Notes: a model not told the origin generated them from the sequence alone. A stretch of 64,000 bases of DNA from Symbiodinium natans (GCA_905221605.1 CAJNDS010002494.1:309501-373500), one strand, 5' to 3'. Counted from the stretch's first letter, positions 1-11,043 are shown. Made by a program: numbers and translations.

Positions 1-603
1 CCGCAGTGGAGCAGCCTTGCCAAGGGCACTGCTTTGGGAGAGCTTGTCGAGGGCTCCCACTCTTGGGGGTGCCATTTGAACTTTGTTCCCAGACCTGACG
101 AAACCGACTCAACTTCAGGGTCCAGACAGGTTTGGGGGAATGTGCGTCGGCATGTGTTTCCATGCTATCAGCTGACCCTACGAAGCACTGGGCATGACCT
201 TGTACCGCTTTTTGAGGAGTCACTGCTGGTTAGTTGCATCTTGCCTGCCCACGATGTCGTGCAAACTAGGAGCAAGTTACCTGCCTCGGAGTTGCCCAGG
301 ATGAGATGCTCACGTCAGTTCCATCCCGCTGGAAGCATTCTTCCGCGCAGTTTCTGCAGGTCCCTGAAGGACCTGCTCGCCGCACCTTCTGCCGCACAGG
401 ACGGCAGAACCACGCTTCCATCCTTTGCACGTTGGAACTCGGCTGTACAGACCAAGAACTTTCTTGCAGGTTTATGCAAAGTGCAGCGTCGCACGCCTCA
501 TATTGTTACCACGAACGTCTTGTTTGCCACATTTCGGCTAGAGATCGTGCAGGCCACGCAGCCACGTCGAAAAGAGCGAACATGCTTGGGAGCCTGGCCA
601 TGA
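1..603 (+). CDS. Open frame at the left edge, function unknown
   Basis: One frame stays open for 201 codons from the first base to a stop at 601-603, longer than expected by chance at about 52% GC. It is cut by the window edge and has no convincing ATG near its start. The translation is rich in Ser, Arg and Leu, with no recognisable domain, signal peptide or repeat. It could be the last exon of a gene starting to the left, or an accidental opening. No introner or telomeric block interrupts it, unlike the better-supported genes here. A second + frame is also open over 306-686, which weakens the case. Confidence 0.22.
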   Translation, partial: PQWSSLAKGTALGELVEGSHSWGCHLNFVPRPDETDSTSGSRQVWGNVRRHVFPCYQLTLRSTGHDLVPLFEESLLVSCILPAHDVVQTRSKLPASELPRMRCSRQFHPAGSILPRSFCRSLKDLLAAPSAAQDGRTTLPSFARWNSAVQTKNFLAGLCKVQRRTPHIVTTNVLFATFRLEIVQATQPRRKERTCLGAWP

Positions 604-1558
604 CCTGGAGCTGTGTAAGGACGACCCATCCCGCCCTGAGAAGTCACCTAGCTTTTCGTCGCCACGTCGTAGACGTCGCAATGTGATGTACATGTCTGCA
701 TGCTGCCTTGCGCGCCTCGGTGTCTTTCTGGTGTGTTTCCGGTGTCTTCTGGTGTCTAGGCAGGAGGCCTGCATGCTGGAGCAGGCGTTCGCGCATGCAC
801 GCGGCAGCATCCCTTCTCGAGCGCGCTCAGTAGCGTAGCAAAGGCAGGGCCGTTGAAGCTACCTTTCTGGGCGCAGCGATGGGGAAGAGCGCCGACGAGT
901 TGCAGACAAGCAGTCTGGAGGAGAGGGGGCAATATGGGGCGTGTATATGTAAGCTTGATTGGTACATGAAAGGTACATGGTCTTCAACAGTTCTTCAACG
1001 CTGATACATCCCACCGTTCTAGGCTTTTGTTTTGCATCGTGGGGAGTAGTAGCAGTCTGAAGTAGACTCTGCTGCACAAATGAGGACATAGCTGTTCCGC
1101 GCGGCTACGCCTCCAAACTTTGCCGCACAGCAGAGCACAAGTCGCTTGATCGCATACATGGTCAACCCTAAACCCTAAACCCTAAACCCTAAACCCCATG
1201 CGGGTACCCCTAAATCATCGGGGCCGCCTAGTCAAAGTGGCCCCCAAAGGGGGACCAGAATATAGAGAAGTGACCACATAGTCCACCCCGCCATCCACCC
1301 ACCCTCAGATTCCTCCCCCCTCTCAGTTCCTCTTCTTGCCTCCTTTGTGGTTTGGGGCTTGGCGCCTTTAATGGAAGAGTGTCCAGAAGGATACCCTTTT
1401 TTACGGCAGCTGACGGATTCCCGAGTCTGCGAGAGAGAGAGAGAGAGAGAGACAGAGAGAGAGTTCTTTTAAATCCTGTGCACGCCTAACCTGTTTCTGG
1501 CACCCAGGTCAGAAGCGTCCGAAGCCGCGTCCGAAGCGTCAGAGGCCCCCGATCTCAT
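604..1558. other. No gene seen; short telomeric block and GA microsatellite
   Basis: I find no supportable gene here. It holds a short CCCTAAA block (about 1167-1196), a pure GA run (about 1430-1463) preceded by CGAGTCTGCGAGAGA, a phrase that recurs at about 40890, and a serine/aspartate-codon-rich stretch just before the element at 1559. Confidence 0.5.
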
Positions 1559-1842
1559 GCGGCTTGGCAGTCCAGTGGTACCCTTACCTTTTTTGGTTCT
1601 GCGTTTTCCCTTATAAAGTAGCCCAGTGGTACCCTTTACCCCTTTTTTTGGGGTTCTGGGTTCCCTTATGAAAGTAGCCAACCCAACAAGGGTGCCCGTA
1701 TCACTAAACCCTAAACCCCAAACCCCAAACCCTAAACCCTAAACCCTAAACCCTGAACCTTAAACCCTAAATCCTAAACCCTAAACCCTAAACCCTAACC
1801 CCTAAACCCGAGTATCATATGGGTACTGGGCTACCAAGGCGA
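1559..1842 (+). mobile_element. Type-1 introner-like element carrying a telomeric block
   Basis: The element starts CTTGGCAGTCCAGTGG at 1563 and ends ACTGGGCTACCAAG at 1838, the terminal inverted repeats of the type-1 family. Flanks are GCGG (1559) and GCGA (1839), a near-perfect 4-bp target duplication. The left half is partly duplicated (about 1621). A telomeric (CCCTAAA) block of about 108 bp (1704-1811) interrupts the right half and is flanked on both sides by GTATCA, as if inserted with a 6-bp duplication. Confidence 0.75.
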
Positions 1843-2035
1843 AATCCATCGCAAGGGGGGCCTTCCAATCAAGGGAGGCTTGGCACAACACAGAGTGTGG
1901 CGCAGTTGGCCCTAGGTTGGCCTTTTGGGATATTACATGTATATATGTATACATACATATATATATATATATTTATTTATATGGTGCCCCCCCCCATGTA
2001 CCTACCATTTTTGCTTACTTGGTTGATTTTTTTTG

Positions 2036-3056
2036 TCTCGACGGTTTCGATTTTCGGTATTCTGCTCACGCGAACGACGAGGGAAGAGTGGCTGGCAGCA
2101 CGAAATTCATCGATAACATTGGTGTTACCAATGTTTTTTCAAGGATGGAGCCCAAAAACATCCGTGAAACCAGTGTTATCCATAAAACCCATGGTTTTCA
2201 ATCCATGTGGCTGGGAGCACCCAATTCACGGATAACATTGGTTTTACCAATGTTTTTGAAAGATGGAGCCCGAAAACAACGGCAAAACCAATGTTTCCAT
2301 AAAATCCATGGTTTTCAAACCATGTGGCTGGGAGCACCCAATTCACGGATAACATTGGTTTTACCGATGTTTTTGAAGGATGGAGCCCGAAAACATCGGT
2401 AAAACCAATGTTTCCCATAAAATCCATGGTTTTCAAACCATGTGGCTGGGAGCACCCAATTCACGATAACATTGGTGGTTTCACCGATGTTTTTGAAGGA
2501 TGGAGCCCGAAAACATCGGAAAAACCAATGTTTTCCATAAAACCCATTGTTTTCAAACCATGTGGCTGGGAGCACCCAATTCACGGATAACATTGGTTTT
2601 ACCCATGTTTTTGAAGGATGAAACCCAAAAACATCGGTAAAACCAATGTTATCCAAGGCTTTCTTGGTCTAAGCCACATTGTTTTAAAACCATGGGTTTT
2701 ACGGATAACGTTGGTTTTGCCGATGTTTTCGGGCTCCATCCTTCAAAAACATTGCAAAAACTCATGTTATCCGTGAATTGGGTGCTCCCAGCCACATGGT
2801 TTGAAAACCATGGGTTTTATGGAAAACATTGGTTTTGCCGACGTTTTCGGGCTCCATCCTTCAAAAGCATTGGTAAAACCAATGTTATCCGTGAATTGGG
2901 TGCTCCCAGCCACATGGATTGAAAACCATGGGTTTTATGGATAACATTGGTTTTACCAATGTTTTTCGGCTCCATCTTTCAAAAACATTGATAAAACCAA
3001 TGTGTTCTATGAATTTCGTGATCTGAGGCTCTCTCCCAGCCACCATTTCTCGACGT
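2036..3056. mobile_element. Foldback element of tandem and inverted subrepeats
   Basis: Units of about 115 bp, each containing ACATTGGTTTTACC, GATGTTTTTGAAGGATGGAG and the reverse of both, repeat head to tail over about 2105-2650. The same units then run in reverse complement over about 2690-3010. The outermost arms also pair: GTGGCTGGCAGCACGAAATT near 2088 matches the reverse complement of the sequence near 3020-3050, and TCGACG lies near both ends. Each unit is itself palindromic, so the structure is nested. There is no coding capacity beyond frames forced by the repeat. It resembles the foldback class of DNA transposons in layout only. Confidence 0.7.
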
Positions 3057-3229
3057 AGTACCAAGCAACAAACTCGAATCCTGCAACATCTCGAGAGAGC
3101 GCCAAAACCTCCATGTCATCAATCACGCCCCAATACGCAAGACATGACATCTATCCTAAAAACTGGACCTGAGCTACGATATCTCAAACAATCATCCCCC
3201 GATAAGCAAAACCTACTATCTATACTAAA

Positions 3230-4235
3230 CATTGTACCTTAATATCTTAAGACATCACGCCCTAAGACTCCTACCAATTTAACAAGTTCCTATCAATTTA
3301 AACAGGATTCTTATTCATGTTACTGGGATTCGCATAGGGTTGTCATTAATTTTCAAGGATTCCTATTGGATTAGGCTCATATTAGTTTAGTAGGATTCCT
3401 ATTAGTTCTTGTTAACGGGTTCTATTGTTTTAAAGGCTTATTGGCTCCTATTGATTTTAGGAAGCTTCCTTCTCGTTTTAATCGGATTCCTGTGAATTGT
3501 AACCCGGGCTCATTTTAATTTGTTAAGGGTCCCTATTCATTTCAATAGGCTTCCTTCCTATTAACTGTTGTCCGCTTCCGATAATTCACAAGAGGATTCC
3601 TATTTGTTTTCATAGGATTCCAGAAAAGCTTCATAGGGTTCCTAATTATTGATAAGGCTCCTATTTTTTGTAATAAGAGTCCTATCAGTTTTAATCAGAT
3701 TCTTATTCATGTTAATGGGTTTCGTGTTAACATTAACAGGGGTCTCATTCACTTTCAAGGGATTCCTATTGGTTTAGGCTCATGTTAATTTTAGTCGGAT
3801 TCCTATTATTTTTCTACAGGATCACTTTTTTTATAGGAGTTCGATCGGTTCCTAATAATTTAGTAGGGCCCTCTTCAGTTTAGGACTCCTATTAAACTCT
3901 ACGAGGATTCTCATTATTTTGTGATGGGCCTCCAATTCATTTTATGAGGTCCTATGGATTTAAGTAGAGGATTCCAATTGTTGTTTCTAGGATTCCATAA
4001 AGTTGTCCCATTTGTTTTAATAAGGCTCCTACAAATTTAATAAGATTCCTATCAATTTTAGTAGGGTTCATTTTCTTTTGAATAGGGTTCCTGTTGAATT
4101 TATTAGTAGTAAGGGTTCTCATTCATTTTAAAGGGTTTCCTATTCATTTCAATAAGAATACTAGGAAAATAACATGAATCCTATGAACCCAATCAATTAG
4201 ATTTGATCGGAACCCTATTCGAATGAATAGGATTC
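3230..4235. repeat. Degenerate AT-rich array of AGGATTCCTATT-type units
   Basis: About 1 kb in which variants of GGATTCCTATTNNTTTTAATAGG recur every 25-35 bp. Some runs read as near-palindromes (AATAGGATTCCTATT). Units are too diverged for a clean period. No telomeric heptamers and no open frames occur inside, unlike the flanks. Confidence 0.6.
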
Positions 4236-4429
4236 CTATTTAAATTCACAGCATGCAGTCCACGAGCAAATTGTTCAGGTCACTTCTGCTGGAATTGTTA
4301 TGGGAGCCCCCCCCACCCCCCCTTAAAAACGACCGCGCGTTGCGGGATCTTGGGGGGAGAGGAGAGATAGGGAGAAATACAGAATATTCTATGAATTCAG
4401 CCCAAAAATCGGTAGGTACATGGGGGGGG

Positions 4430-4575
4430 GGTTGCATATATATATATATATATGTATTTCCATATATATATATATGCATATAAATGAAAAAAAAAATATA
4501 TATATATATATATATTTATTTATTTATTTATGTATATATTCCTTATTTGGAGTTTCTAAGGGGGGGGGGGGGTTT
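4430..4575. repeat. TA and ATTT microsatellites with a poly-G run
   Basis: TA-rich dinucleotide runs (4437-4475, 4497-4515), ATTT repeats to about 4532, then 14 G at about 4560-4573. Short frames here are microsatellite artefacts. Confidence 0.8.
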
Positions 4576-4690
4576 CTAAGGGGCCCTATTATGACTCTTT
4601 TTCAACGGGTTTCAGGGCCAACCTTGGGTCCCTTTTGCACTCTTTGAAACGTTGTAAAGCAGGTCGCCGTCCCCTGTTTGTCAGATGTGC

Positions 4691-4803
4691 CCTAAACCCT
4701 AAACCCTAAACCCTAAACCCTAAACCCTAAACCCTAAACCCCTAAACCCCTAAACCCCTAAACCCCTAAACCCCTAAACCCCAAACCCTAAACCCTAAAC
4801 CCT
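4691..4803 (-). repeat. Interstitial telomeric array
   Basis: About 16 units of CCCTAAA, including a block of the 8-mer variant CCCCTAAA. It is internal to the window and flanked by non-repetitive sequence on both sides. Confidence 0.9.
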
Positions 4804-5389
4804 CTTTTGAGGAGTGGCCCTCTCTAGGCAGTTGGCAAGAAAAAGCCCTCTTTTGTCAAACGAGTGTCGGATGAGATTCCGCCAGCCCACGCAGGAATTG
4901 CCCTGTAGAGCCGAAGGCTTCACTCCACCGGACCCAGCTCTGCTTCTATTTAGGGTTTGTAGGGTTTAAGGTTTAGGGTTTAGGGTTTAGGGCGTTTATA
5001 GGGTTCAGGGACTGGCTTTGTACTCCCAGCTCTGGGTTCAAAAAAGGGACTACCCAGGAACAGTCGGGGCATGCAACATGCAGCCCTGAGATTGGGAGCT
5101 GCATGGGTTGGGATCTTCTTAGCATTTTCTTGCGGCCACTTGCTACTCCTGAGATGACTGAAAGTGGCTTCTTTCTTCAAAGCAGCTCTGTGTATGGAGA
5201 CTGCCCCTAGTGTACGGAAGCAAGGGTAACTGCAAACAGGACAAGAGCAAGAGCCATTGAAACGAAAGTAAAATGCAGCTACCTGTTTTGCAATCTGTAA
5301 GGAAGCGACCACCGCGAGGATCCGTCGTTGCGGCGGACTTCATCAAAGCCGATCCTTGCCGCAAGCCTATGCCTATGGTATCCCTGTAC

Positions 5390-5502
5390 CAATTGCTTAA
5401 GAACCCCCAAGAAATTTAAAAAATATGTTCTTCCTTACAAGGACAATATGGGGATTATGTGGTTTTTGTTGTTTTTCCTTTTTTGGTGGTTCTTAAGCAA
5501 AT
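5390..5502. mobile_element. MITE-like element with GCTTAAGAACC ends
   Basis: Inverted ends GCTTAAGAACCCCC (5395) and GGTTCTTAAGC (5487-5497) enclose an AT-rich core. The same ends recur near 27783 (right end only) and at 62880-63012. It sits just upstream of the first channel exon, possibly in an upstream intron or the promoter region. Confidence 0.6.
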
Positions 5503-5607
5503 AACAGTACAATATCCTCGAATACAAGTCGCCGAAGTTGAGCCCTAGTGCTTGCAGATTCCAAGCGATTCCAACTGCATCCTAGTGGCAGTTGGAACTC
5601 ATCAGAG

Positions 5608-8600
5608 ATGTTCCCAAGTACCTGCCTGGAAAGCTTGCAGGACCATATGGACTCGGAGAAGGAAGAGAGTCCAGCGCGAATGACAGTGAAACAGAAGGTA
5701 GAGTTGTGGGCCACGTGGTGCGTGGGCAATTACTATGTTGCTTGGCAGCTGAGTGGTACCCTTTTGCCCTTTTTGGGTTCTGGGTTCCCTTATAAAAATG
5801 AGCAACCCCGAAATGAGGGTTTAGGGTTTAGGGTTTATAGGTTTAGGGCTTAGGGTTTGGGGTTTAGGGGTACCCTTACTGTAAGATGGCTACTCGGCTA
5901 CCTTAAGGTTGGCAACTTCATGGCCTTCGTCGTCTTAGTCGATGCCGTTTGTACGTGGGTGGACATTGACGCCCGCGCAGCGGCTACAACCCCAGAGCCC
6001 TTCTTCGTCTTCTTCTCCGACTTTAGCTTGGGCCTCTACACAGTCGAGGTGTTTCTGCTCCTCATCAGCAAGGGGGCATGCGGTGTTTTACATGATTGGA
6101 TGGCACTTCTCGACATCACCATCGTGGGATGTGGCTACTTGGAGATACTGATGAACGCCTTTGCGTCGGACTTAGTGGCTAATCTGAGCGTCATGCGGGC
6201 TCTACGGTTAGCACGTATCTTCCGGTTGCTGCGACTCTTCCGTCGAATCAGAGCCCTACGCGAGCTCCAGAAACTGGTAACGATGATGGCAACGTGCCTG
6301 AGAACCCTAGCCTGGTCCTTCCTCCTGTGCTTTGTCGTCATGACGATATGGGCCATGCTGATGGTTGAGGTAGTGAACCCCATCGTCCGGGAAATGGCCG
6401 AAGACCCGCAGAGCATAATTGCCGACTGCGAGTACTGCAAGGTCTCCACAAGCTCGGTAATTGAGGCCAACCTGCTGCTGTTCAAGACAGTCATTGCAGG
6501 AGACAGCTGGGGAGAAGTTGCGGTTCCAGTAATACAGCGAAATCCCGAAACAGCAGTGCTGTTCGTTGGTTCGCTGCTAACTCTGGTGTTCGGCGTTCTG
6601 AACATCATTGTGGCGGCCGCGTGGCTTCAAGCTTTTGCCTTGAAGGGTGTTTATAAAGAAAAACTTGTTTGGGGTTTGGGGTTTAGGGTTTAGCAGGGAT
6701 AAAGTGACACACCCCTGACTCAGGTTGTTGTCGACACCTTCGCTGAGGCCAGACAGAACGACATCCTGAACCTGGCAGAGGAGATGGAGGAGGATATCGA
6801 AACTCCGTCATCGTTGGGTAACATTTTACATTCTTAAGGGTGCCTAAACCCAATAAGGGATGGAAGTTTAAAGGTTTTTAAGACTATCCCAACCATGAAC
6901 TTTAGACTCTTGGGTTTCCTTGTTGAGTAGGGATATCAATGTTTATCCTTTTTTAATAACCTGGTTCTTGGAGAAGCAAGGAAAAGGACAAGGAAGCCCT
7001 GGCGAAGCTCTTCGAAAGGATTGATAAGGATGGCAGTGGCCAGCTGACCTTCGAGGAGCTGGGTTGAACAACCCCATGGCGGTTTAGGGTTTAGGGTTTA
7101 GGGTTTAGGGTTTAGGGTTTAGGGTTTAGGGTTTAGGGTTTAGGGTTTGGGGGTATTCGAAACTCAGGTCCTTTTGGGGACGAGCCCTGTCTTACAACGG
7201 GAAGTACCCTTAACTGAGGCTCGCACAGGGGCCTTCCGCAGAGCAGCCCCTCACATTCCCTCCATACTCCACGCAGCAAGGGTAGGTTAGTGTGCAAGCC
7301 GCCAGCACAGGCCACTTCTGTCTGACCCGGTGTGTAGATAGACCCTGAACCCTAAACCCGAAACGCTAAACCCTAAACCCTTGCCTGCTTGTGCTAGTGT
7401 GAGAGTCGAAAACCTGTGTCTTTGGGGCACTCGAATACAACTTCTAAACTCAGGAGCTCATTCAGGGTGCCCGTCGGGACCCAGTCTTTCAGAGCCGACT
7501 ACGGGTCATGGACATTGACGAGAATGACCTGCAGCAGCTTTTCAGTGCCTGGGCTTGAGCTGCTTACAGCGAGAAGCCACACATACCAGTAGATGCACCC
7601 AGATACATTCTCAAACGGTGCAAGCTGCAATGCCTTAGCGGGAACCGCCGAGCAAGGGGCGAAAGAGCCCAGACGCGTGGTTAGGTACACTGCGGCGTAG
7701 CCGAGAGTGTAGCACAGCCCTGCGCATTTGAAGGTGGCTTCACAGTTGGTTCATTTCTTGGGGGTGGCCCTCCCGGACTCTACAGCTTCATTGTCTTACC
7801 TTGCTAGCAGCTCCAAGCCGCCCTATTCCCAGAACTAGGCTGTTTATTGGGCCCGCAGTGCCACAACACGAACTGGCGAACTACGTAGTGGTTTAGGGTG
7901 GTTTACTGGGTAGTGCTTTGGGATAGTTTCAAATTTTCCTTCTTTCCCTTTTAAGGGAACCTATTCATAGACACCCTCAAAGGGCCCCAAAGCACCACCC
8001 AGTTTAGAACAGAAAGGGTTTGGGGCTAAGGTATGATCGATGTGGACAACAGCGGCAACATTGAAGTGGCTGAGTTCATTGGCCCACTTAGTCGGTGGGT
8101 GCACGACTCGAAGACGGCGCCCAGGTGGGTCATGATCCAAGCTAGGACCCACCCTCACTTGGGATTCCATTTGGCCCTAAACCCTAAACCCCAAACCCTA
8201 AACCCTAAACCCCCCAGGTTCATCAAGTACAACATGCTGCAGACCATGCAACTCCAAGAGGACATGTATAGCCTCTCCAAGCACTACTTCGGCTACCTCT
8301 CCGAGCGGATCGATTCCTTAGCAACCAGCGTGAGCCTCCTCACTGCCCGCCATGACTCGGGGGTGTCATCCCAATCCCCTCAGATCTCGCAGACACTCGC
8401 CAGACTCCGACCGGTGGTGGAAACCGCAGAGGTCTCAGAGGACCAGATCGAGCAGCCTCACAGCTCAAGCAAGCCAGAGACTCTTCGCCTTGCCGAGTGC
8501 TTGTCTGCCCTGAGTTCGCAGACTCTGAGTTCGCAGGGTGATGAATTCAGGCCGATATGGAATGGAATGGACCTCAGGCCATTGCTTGATGCTGCGGTCA

Positions 8601-8960
8601 TGAAGGTCGAGATAGGGATGATCGAGATGGAGAGTCGGCTGAAGCGAGCCTTCGCTGGTCTTCCAGATGGGGCCCTGGGAGCGATGCCAGCCTTCAGGGA
8701 TCCCTCCCGAAAGCCGAGCAACCCCCCAACCAGTTCCTTGGTAGCCCAGCTGGTGCCCTTTGTGCCCATCCCCTTTGCCCTTTTTGTGCCTTTGGGTTCT
8801 GGGTTTTTTGGATAAAGGAGCCAGCCCCCCAAAAGGGTGCCCTTTATCAGAGTATGGTTTGCTGGGCTACGAAGGTTCACAGGACATGAAAGCCTTCAGA
8901 CACGCGGACCTCTTCAAGGCGGTTTATGGCGATGGAAAAATCCGCCGCAGGCCTGAAAGG
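5608..8960 (+). CDS. Voltage-gated cation channel with EF-hand tail, multi-exon
   Basis: Predicted plasma-membrane ion channel with one six-helix domain, probably Ca2+ or Na+ permeable and Ca2+ regulated. Exons (modelled): 5608-5736, 5908-6615, 6724-6798, 6981-7061, 7466-7544, 8031-8124, 8218-8732, 8875-8960, joining in frame as 589 codons. Exon 2 has S1 (VGNFMAFVVLVDAV), S2, S3 (DWMALLDITIVGCGYLEIL), an S4 with regularly spaced arginines (RLARIFRLLRLFRRIRALRE), S5, a pore loop with TVIAGDSWG, and S6 (LTLVFGVLNIIVA). Exon 3 (VVVDTFAEAR) is the usual post-S6 linker. Exon 4 holds an EF loop (DKDGSGQLTFEE) and exon 6 another (DVDNSGNIEVAE). The start ATG 5608 is a guess; an upstream exon is possible. 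Exon 2 ends at a GC donor. The exon 4/5 junction needs a GG donor or a 1-bp shift. Coding may continue past an element into 9166-9260. Confidence 0.82.
5737..5907 (+). mobile_element. Type-1 introner forming channel intron 1
   Basis: TSD GTTG at 5737-5740 and 5908-5911. The element runs CTTGGCAGCTGAGTGG to ACTCGGCTACCTTAAG. Splicing GT (from the TSD) to AG (element end) joins TAT to GTT in phase 0. A TTTAGGG block of about 54 bp (5817-5870) interrupts the element. Confidence 0.85.
6799..6980 (+). mobile_element. Type-3 introner forming channel intron 3
   Basis: GAAA flanks the insertion (6799-6802 and 6981-6984). The intron is GA-AG and phase 0. The left part matches the type-3 family (GTTGGGTAACATTTTAC, then AACCCAATAAGG and CCCAACCATGAAC). 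The extra 80 bp on the right is not in other copies, so it may carry a further insertion. Confidence 0.7.
7081..7149 (+). repeat. Telomeric array within channel intron 4
   Basis: Nine to ten uninterrupted TTTAGGG units inside the long intron between the two EF-hand exons (7062-7465). The same intron carries short CCCTAAA blocks at about 7350-7379 in the opposite orientation, followed by one copy of the CTTGCCTGC..GTGAGAGTCGAAA tag. Confidence 0.85.
8125..8217 (+). repeat. Small channel intron made largely of CCCTAAA
   Basis: A GT-AG intron of 93 bp joining the codons of AP to FIKYN in phase. About 35 bp of it (8175-8210) is telomeric CCCTAAA/CCCCAAA running directly into a CCCCCAG acceptor, so the heptamer supplies the polypyrimidine tract. 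Confidence 0.75.
8733..8874 (+). mobile_element. Type-1 introner forming channel intron 7
   Basis: TSD GTTC at 8733-8736 and 8875-8878. Ends are CTTGGTAGCCCAGCTGG and GCTGGGCTACGAAG. GT-AG splicing converts the interrupted AGT-TC to AGT-TCA-CAG in frame. Confidence 0.88.
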
Positions 8961-9165
8961 GTAAAAGGAGGGACCCCCTAGAAGGGACTCTTCGTCTGAC
9001 TCCCCAATAGAACCCTTCTTTGTAGCCCATACTATATAAATACATATAAATATATATATATATATGTATACCTTGTATAGTCCCTATATACCTAGGTCGC
9101 CCCTCAATACCCCCTAAAAAAACCCTAAGGTCCCTTATGAGGGTCCCTCCTTTAGCCCCTTCAAG
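8961..9165 (+). mobile_element. GGAGGGACCC-type TIR element after channel exon 8
   Basis: Imperfect inverted ends: AAAGGGTAAAAGGAGGGACC on the left, and GGGTCCCTCCTTTAGCCCCTTCAAGG on the right, complementary over about 20 bp. The core has TA repeats (9050-9070). It starts at a GT after codon AGG and ends CAAG, so it is a plausible ninth intron. Two reading frames are possible after it (from 9166); I cannot decide between them. Confidence 0.65.
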
Positions 9166-9558
9166 GTCGAAAAAGGACGCCACCTCGGGGATAGCGCAGC
9201 TGGCCTTTGCACACGGGGCCGGAGTGCAGCCGCGGCGCGGGTCCGAGGACAAAATGCCCCTGACTTGGGGTTTAGGGTTTAGGGTTCAAGGTTTAGGGTT
9301 TAGTTTTCTGAGTATGAGCTGGGGTGTGTGTGTCTATATATCCCTTGAAGTACATACAAGGCCTCCTGAGTATGAGCTGGGGTGTGTGTGTGTGTGTGTA
9401 TACGTACATACATACATATGTATGTATATATGTATACTAACTACCCTGCACCCTAAACCCTACACCCTGAGAGGACCACCTTGCGCCGTGACCTCGGGGC
9501 CTTGGCGGCCTTCCAAATGGTCTTGTCATGACGTGCTTGCGATTAGCTACGTCATTTT

Positions 9559-9659
9559 TTGGGATGTTCCCCCTTCATACTCAGAGTCCTTCATAGGGAT
9601 TATAGCACCCCCTATTTTCATCCCTCTAAAGGACTGTTAGTATAAGGGGGAACATCCCA
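9559..9659. mobile_element. Family-2 palindromic MITE
   Basis: Ends TTGGGATGTTCCCCCTT and GGGGGAACATCCCA, with inner paired blocks AGTCCTT / AAGGACT. One of seven copies in the window. Confidence 0.85.
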
Positions 9660-11043
9660 GGTTTGCTGTCATTCTGGTGCCTGTAGAGATGATCTTGTTG
9701 CTTACGTCAATTAAAACACAAGAGAGAATATTAGTCAGTATCATGATCGTTTTTGGTTCTAGGGGGGGGGTATAGAGTCTAGAGTTATGAGCACGCAAAG
9801 CGGTGCCAGTTTCACGTCGAAATTCGATTTTCGCCAGCGTCTTCTGCCTAGACACAGCTCCTCACAAACGTGAGCAGCCTCAGCATGTTGTTCCCGCTCT
9901 GTTTCGCAAAGAAGTGCTGCGCAACAGCTTCCACTGTTCATAAAGGAAGGAACAAAAAAGAGGCCTTCAGGACTACCGGCTGGGACACGCAACTTGAATT
10001 GCGACGCCTTCTTTGACTGCAACCCCATGTGCTATCACATTCATCACAACACCCTTTCATAGCCAAGCTCCCAGCCCTGGTCAGAAGAAGCCCACCTCAA
10101 GCCCCCCCACAACCTGCTTATTCTTTTGGGGGCAGAGTCACGTTGTTTAGGGTTTAGGGTAGTCATACAAGTATCCTACAGACGCGGGCTTTGGGGTCTT
10201 GATGCATGCTTGACGCGCTGTGGCAACACAACAATGTCCACACTGCCTGGTTGCAGCCCTCGGTTACTACGTCCTCCAAGGCAATCGCAAGATCGAGAGC
10301 GTGCGACCTCGATTCTGTGACCTCTAAACCCTACACCCGTGGTGCGTGGCAAGACGGGTGGACAAAAACAATCCCTAAGCCCCTTTCCATGTGCGTCCGA
10401 AACCTCTTTGTGACGCGGAAAACTTTCGTGGTAGAGAACGAGGGGAGGGTCCGAAATTCGGGGTACCTTCTTGGGGTCCTTATTGTAAGGGAATCCTATA
10501 GTTCTTGGGTCTATATCAGGGTTCTCACAGGTTTGAAATCCTAGAAAATAGGCAAGTGGCATGTAACCGCAGCTTGGTGGTTTTTCCTCTCGACAGGAGG
10601 GATCATGATGTGAAGGGCCGACTGCAACATGTTAGTGGCCAATTTGTAGGAAGTTGATGCCGACGACGTCGTCGTCGCAGGACGTCCGGGAAACGAAAAG
10701 TTTCCTCGTCGGGTTTCAAGTGTTTGGCACTTGGAGGTCAGTTGGGTTTCGTAATTAAAGCGATAATCTTGAATTGCCGGGAATATTGGAAGACAACGAA
10801 GGACAGCCATTGGGAGATACAATGCGCCAAAAGATCTTACAGTTTATGTTTCAAACGGCCATTGAGTCGTCTAAGTATCATACGTTACTAGCCTGAGCCT
10901 GAGTTCGCTGGGTACATGTAATCAGTCAAGGTATGTCAGACAGATCAGTTAAGCTATTTATGTTTACAAGAACATGAGGAGTACTATTATATTCTATACG
11001 CTCTATGTATCAAATGGATGAAAGTAGTCTTCGCGTTGGAGGC
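9660..11043. other. No gene recognised
   Basis: Short open stretches occur on both strands but none shows a domain or splice context. A copy of the CGGGTGGnnAAAAAC tag lies at about 10345-10380 after CTCTAAACCC. A partial GGGTACC...GGGTCCTTATTGTAAGG..ATCCTA repeat lies at about 10460-10515, with relatives at about 47350 and 49860. Confidence 0.5.

Noticed and set aside
2100-3020. CRISPR-like regularly spaced repeats
   Set aside because: Units are contiguous, contain internal palindromes and reverse halfway; there are no unique spacers and no cas genes.
4246-4647. Small frames with IYIYIY repeats
   Set aside because: Produced by TA microsatellites; the same artefact occurs at 1917, 48128, 9137 and 22443.
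5857-5907. N-terminal extension of channel exon 2 (GTLTVRWLLGYLK)
   Set aside because: It is the end of the type-1 introner and telomeric block, outside the exon once the GTTG duplication is recognised.
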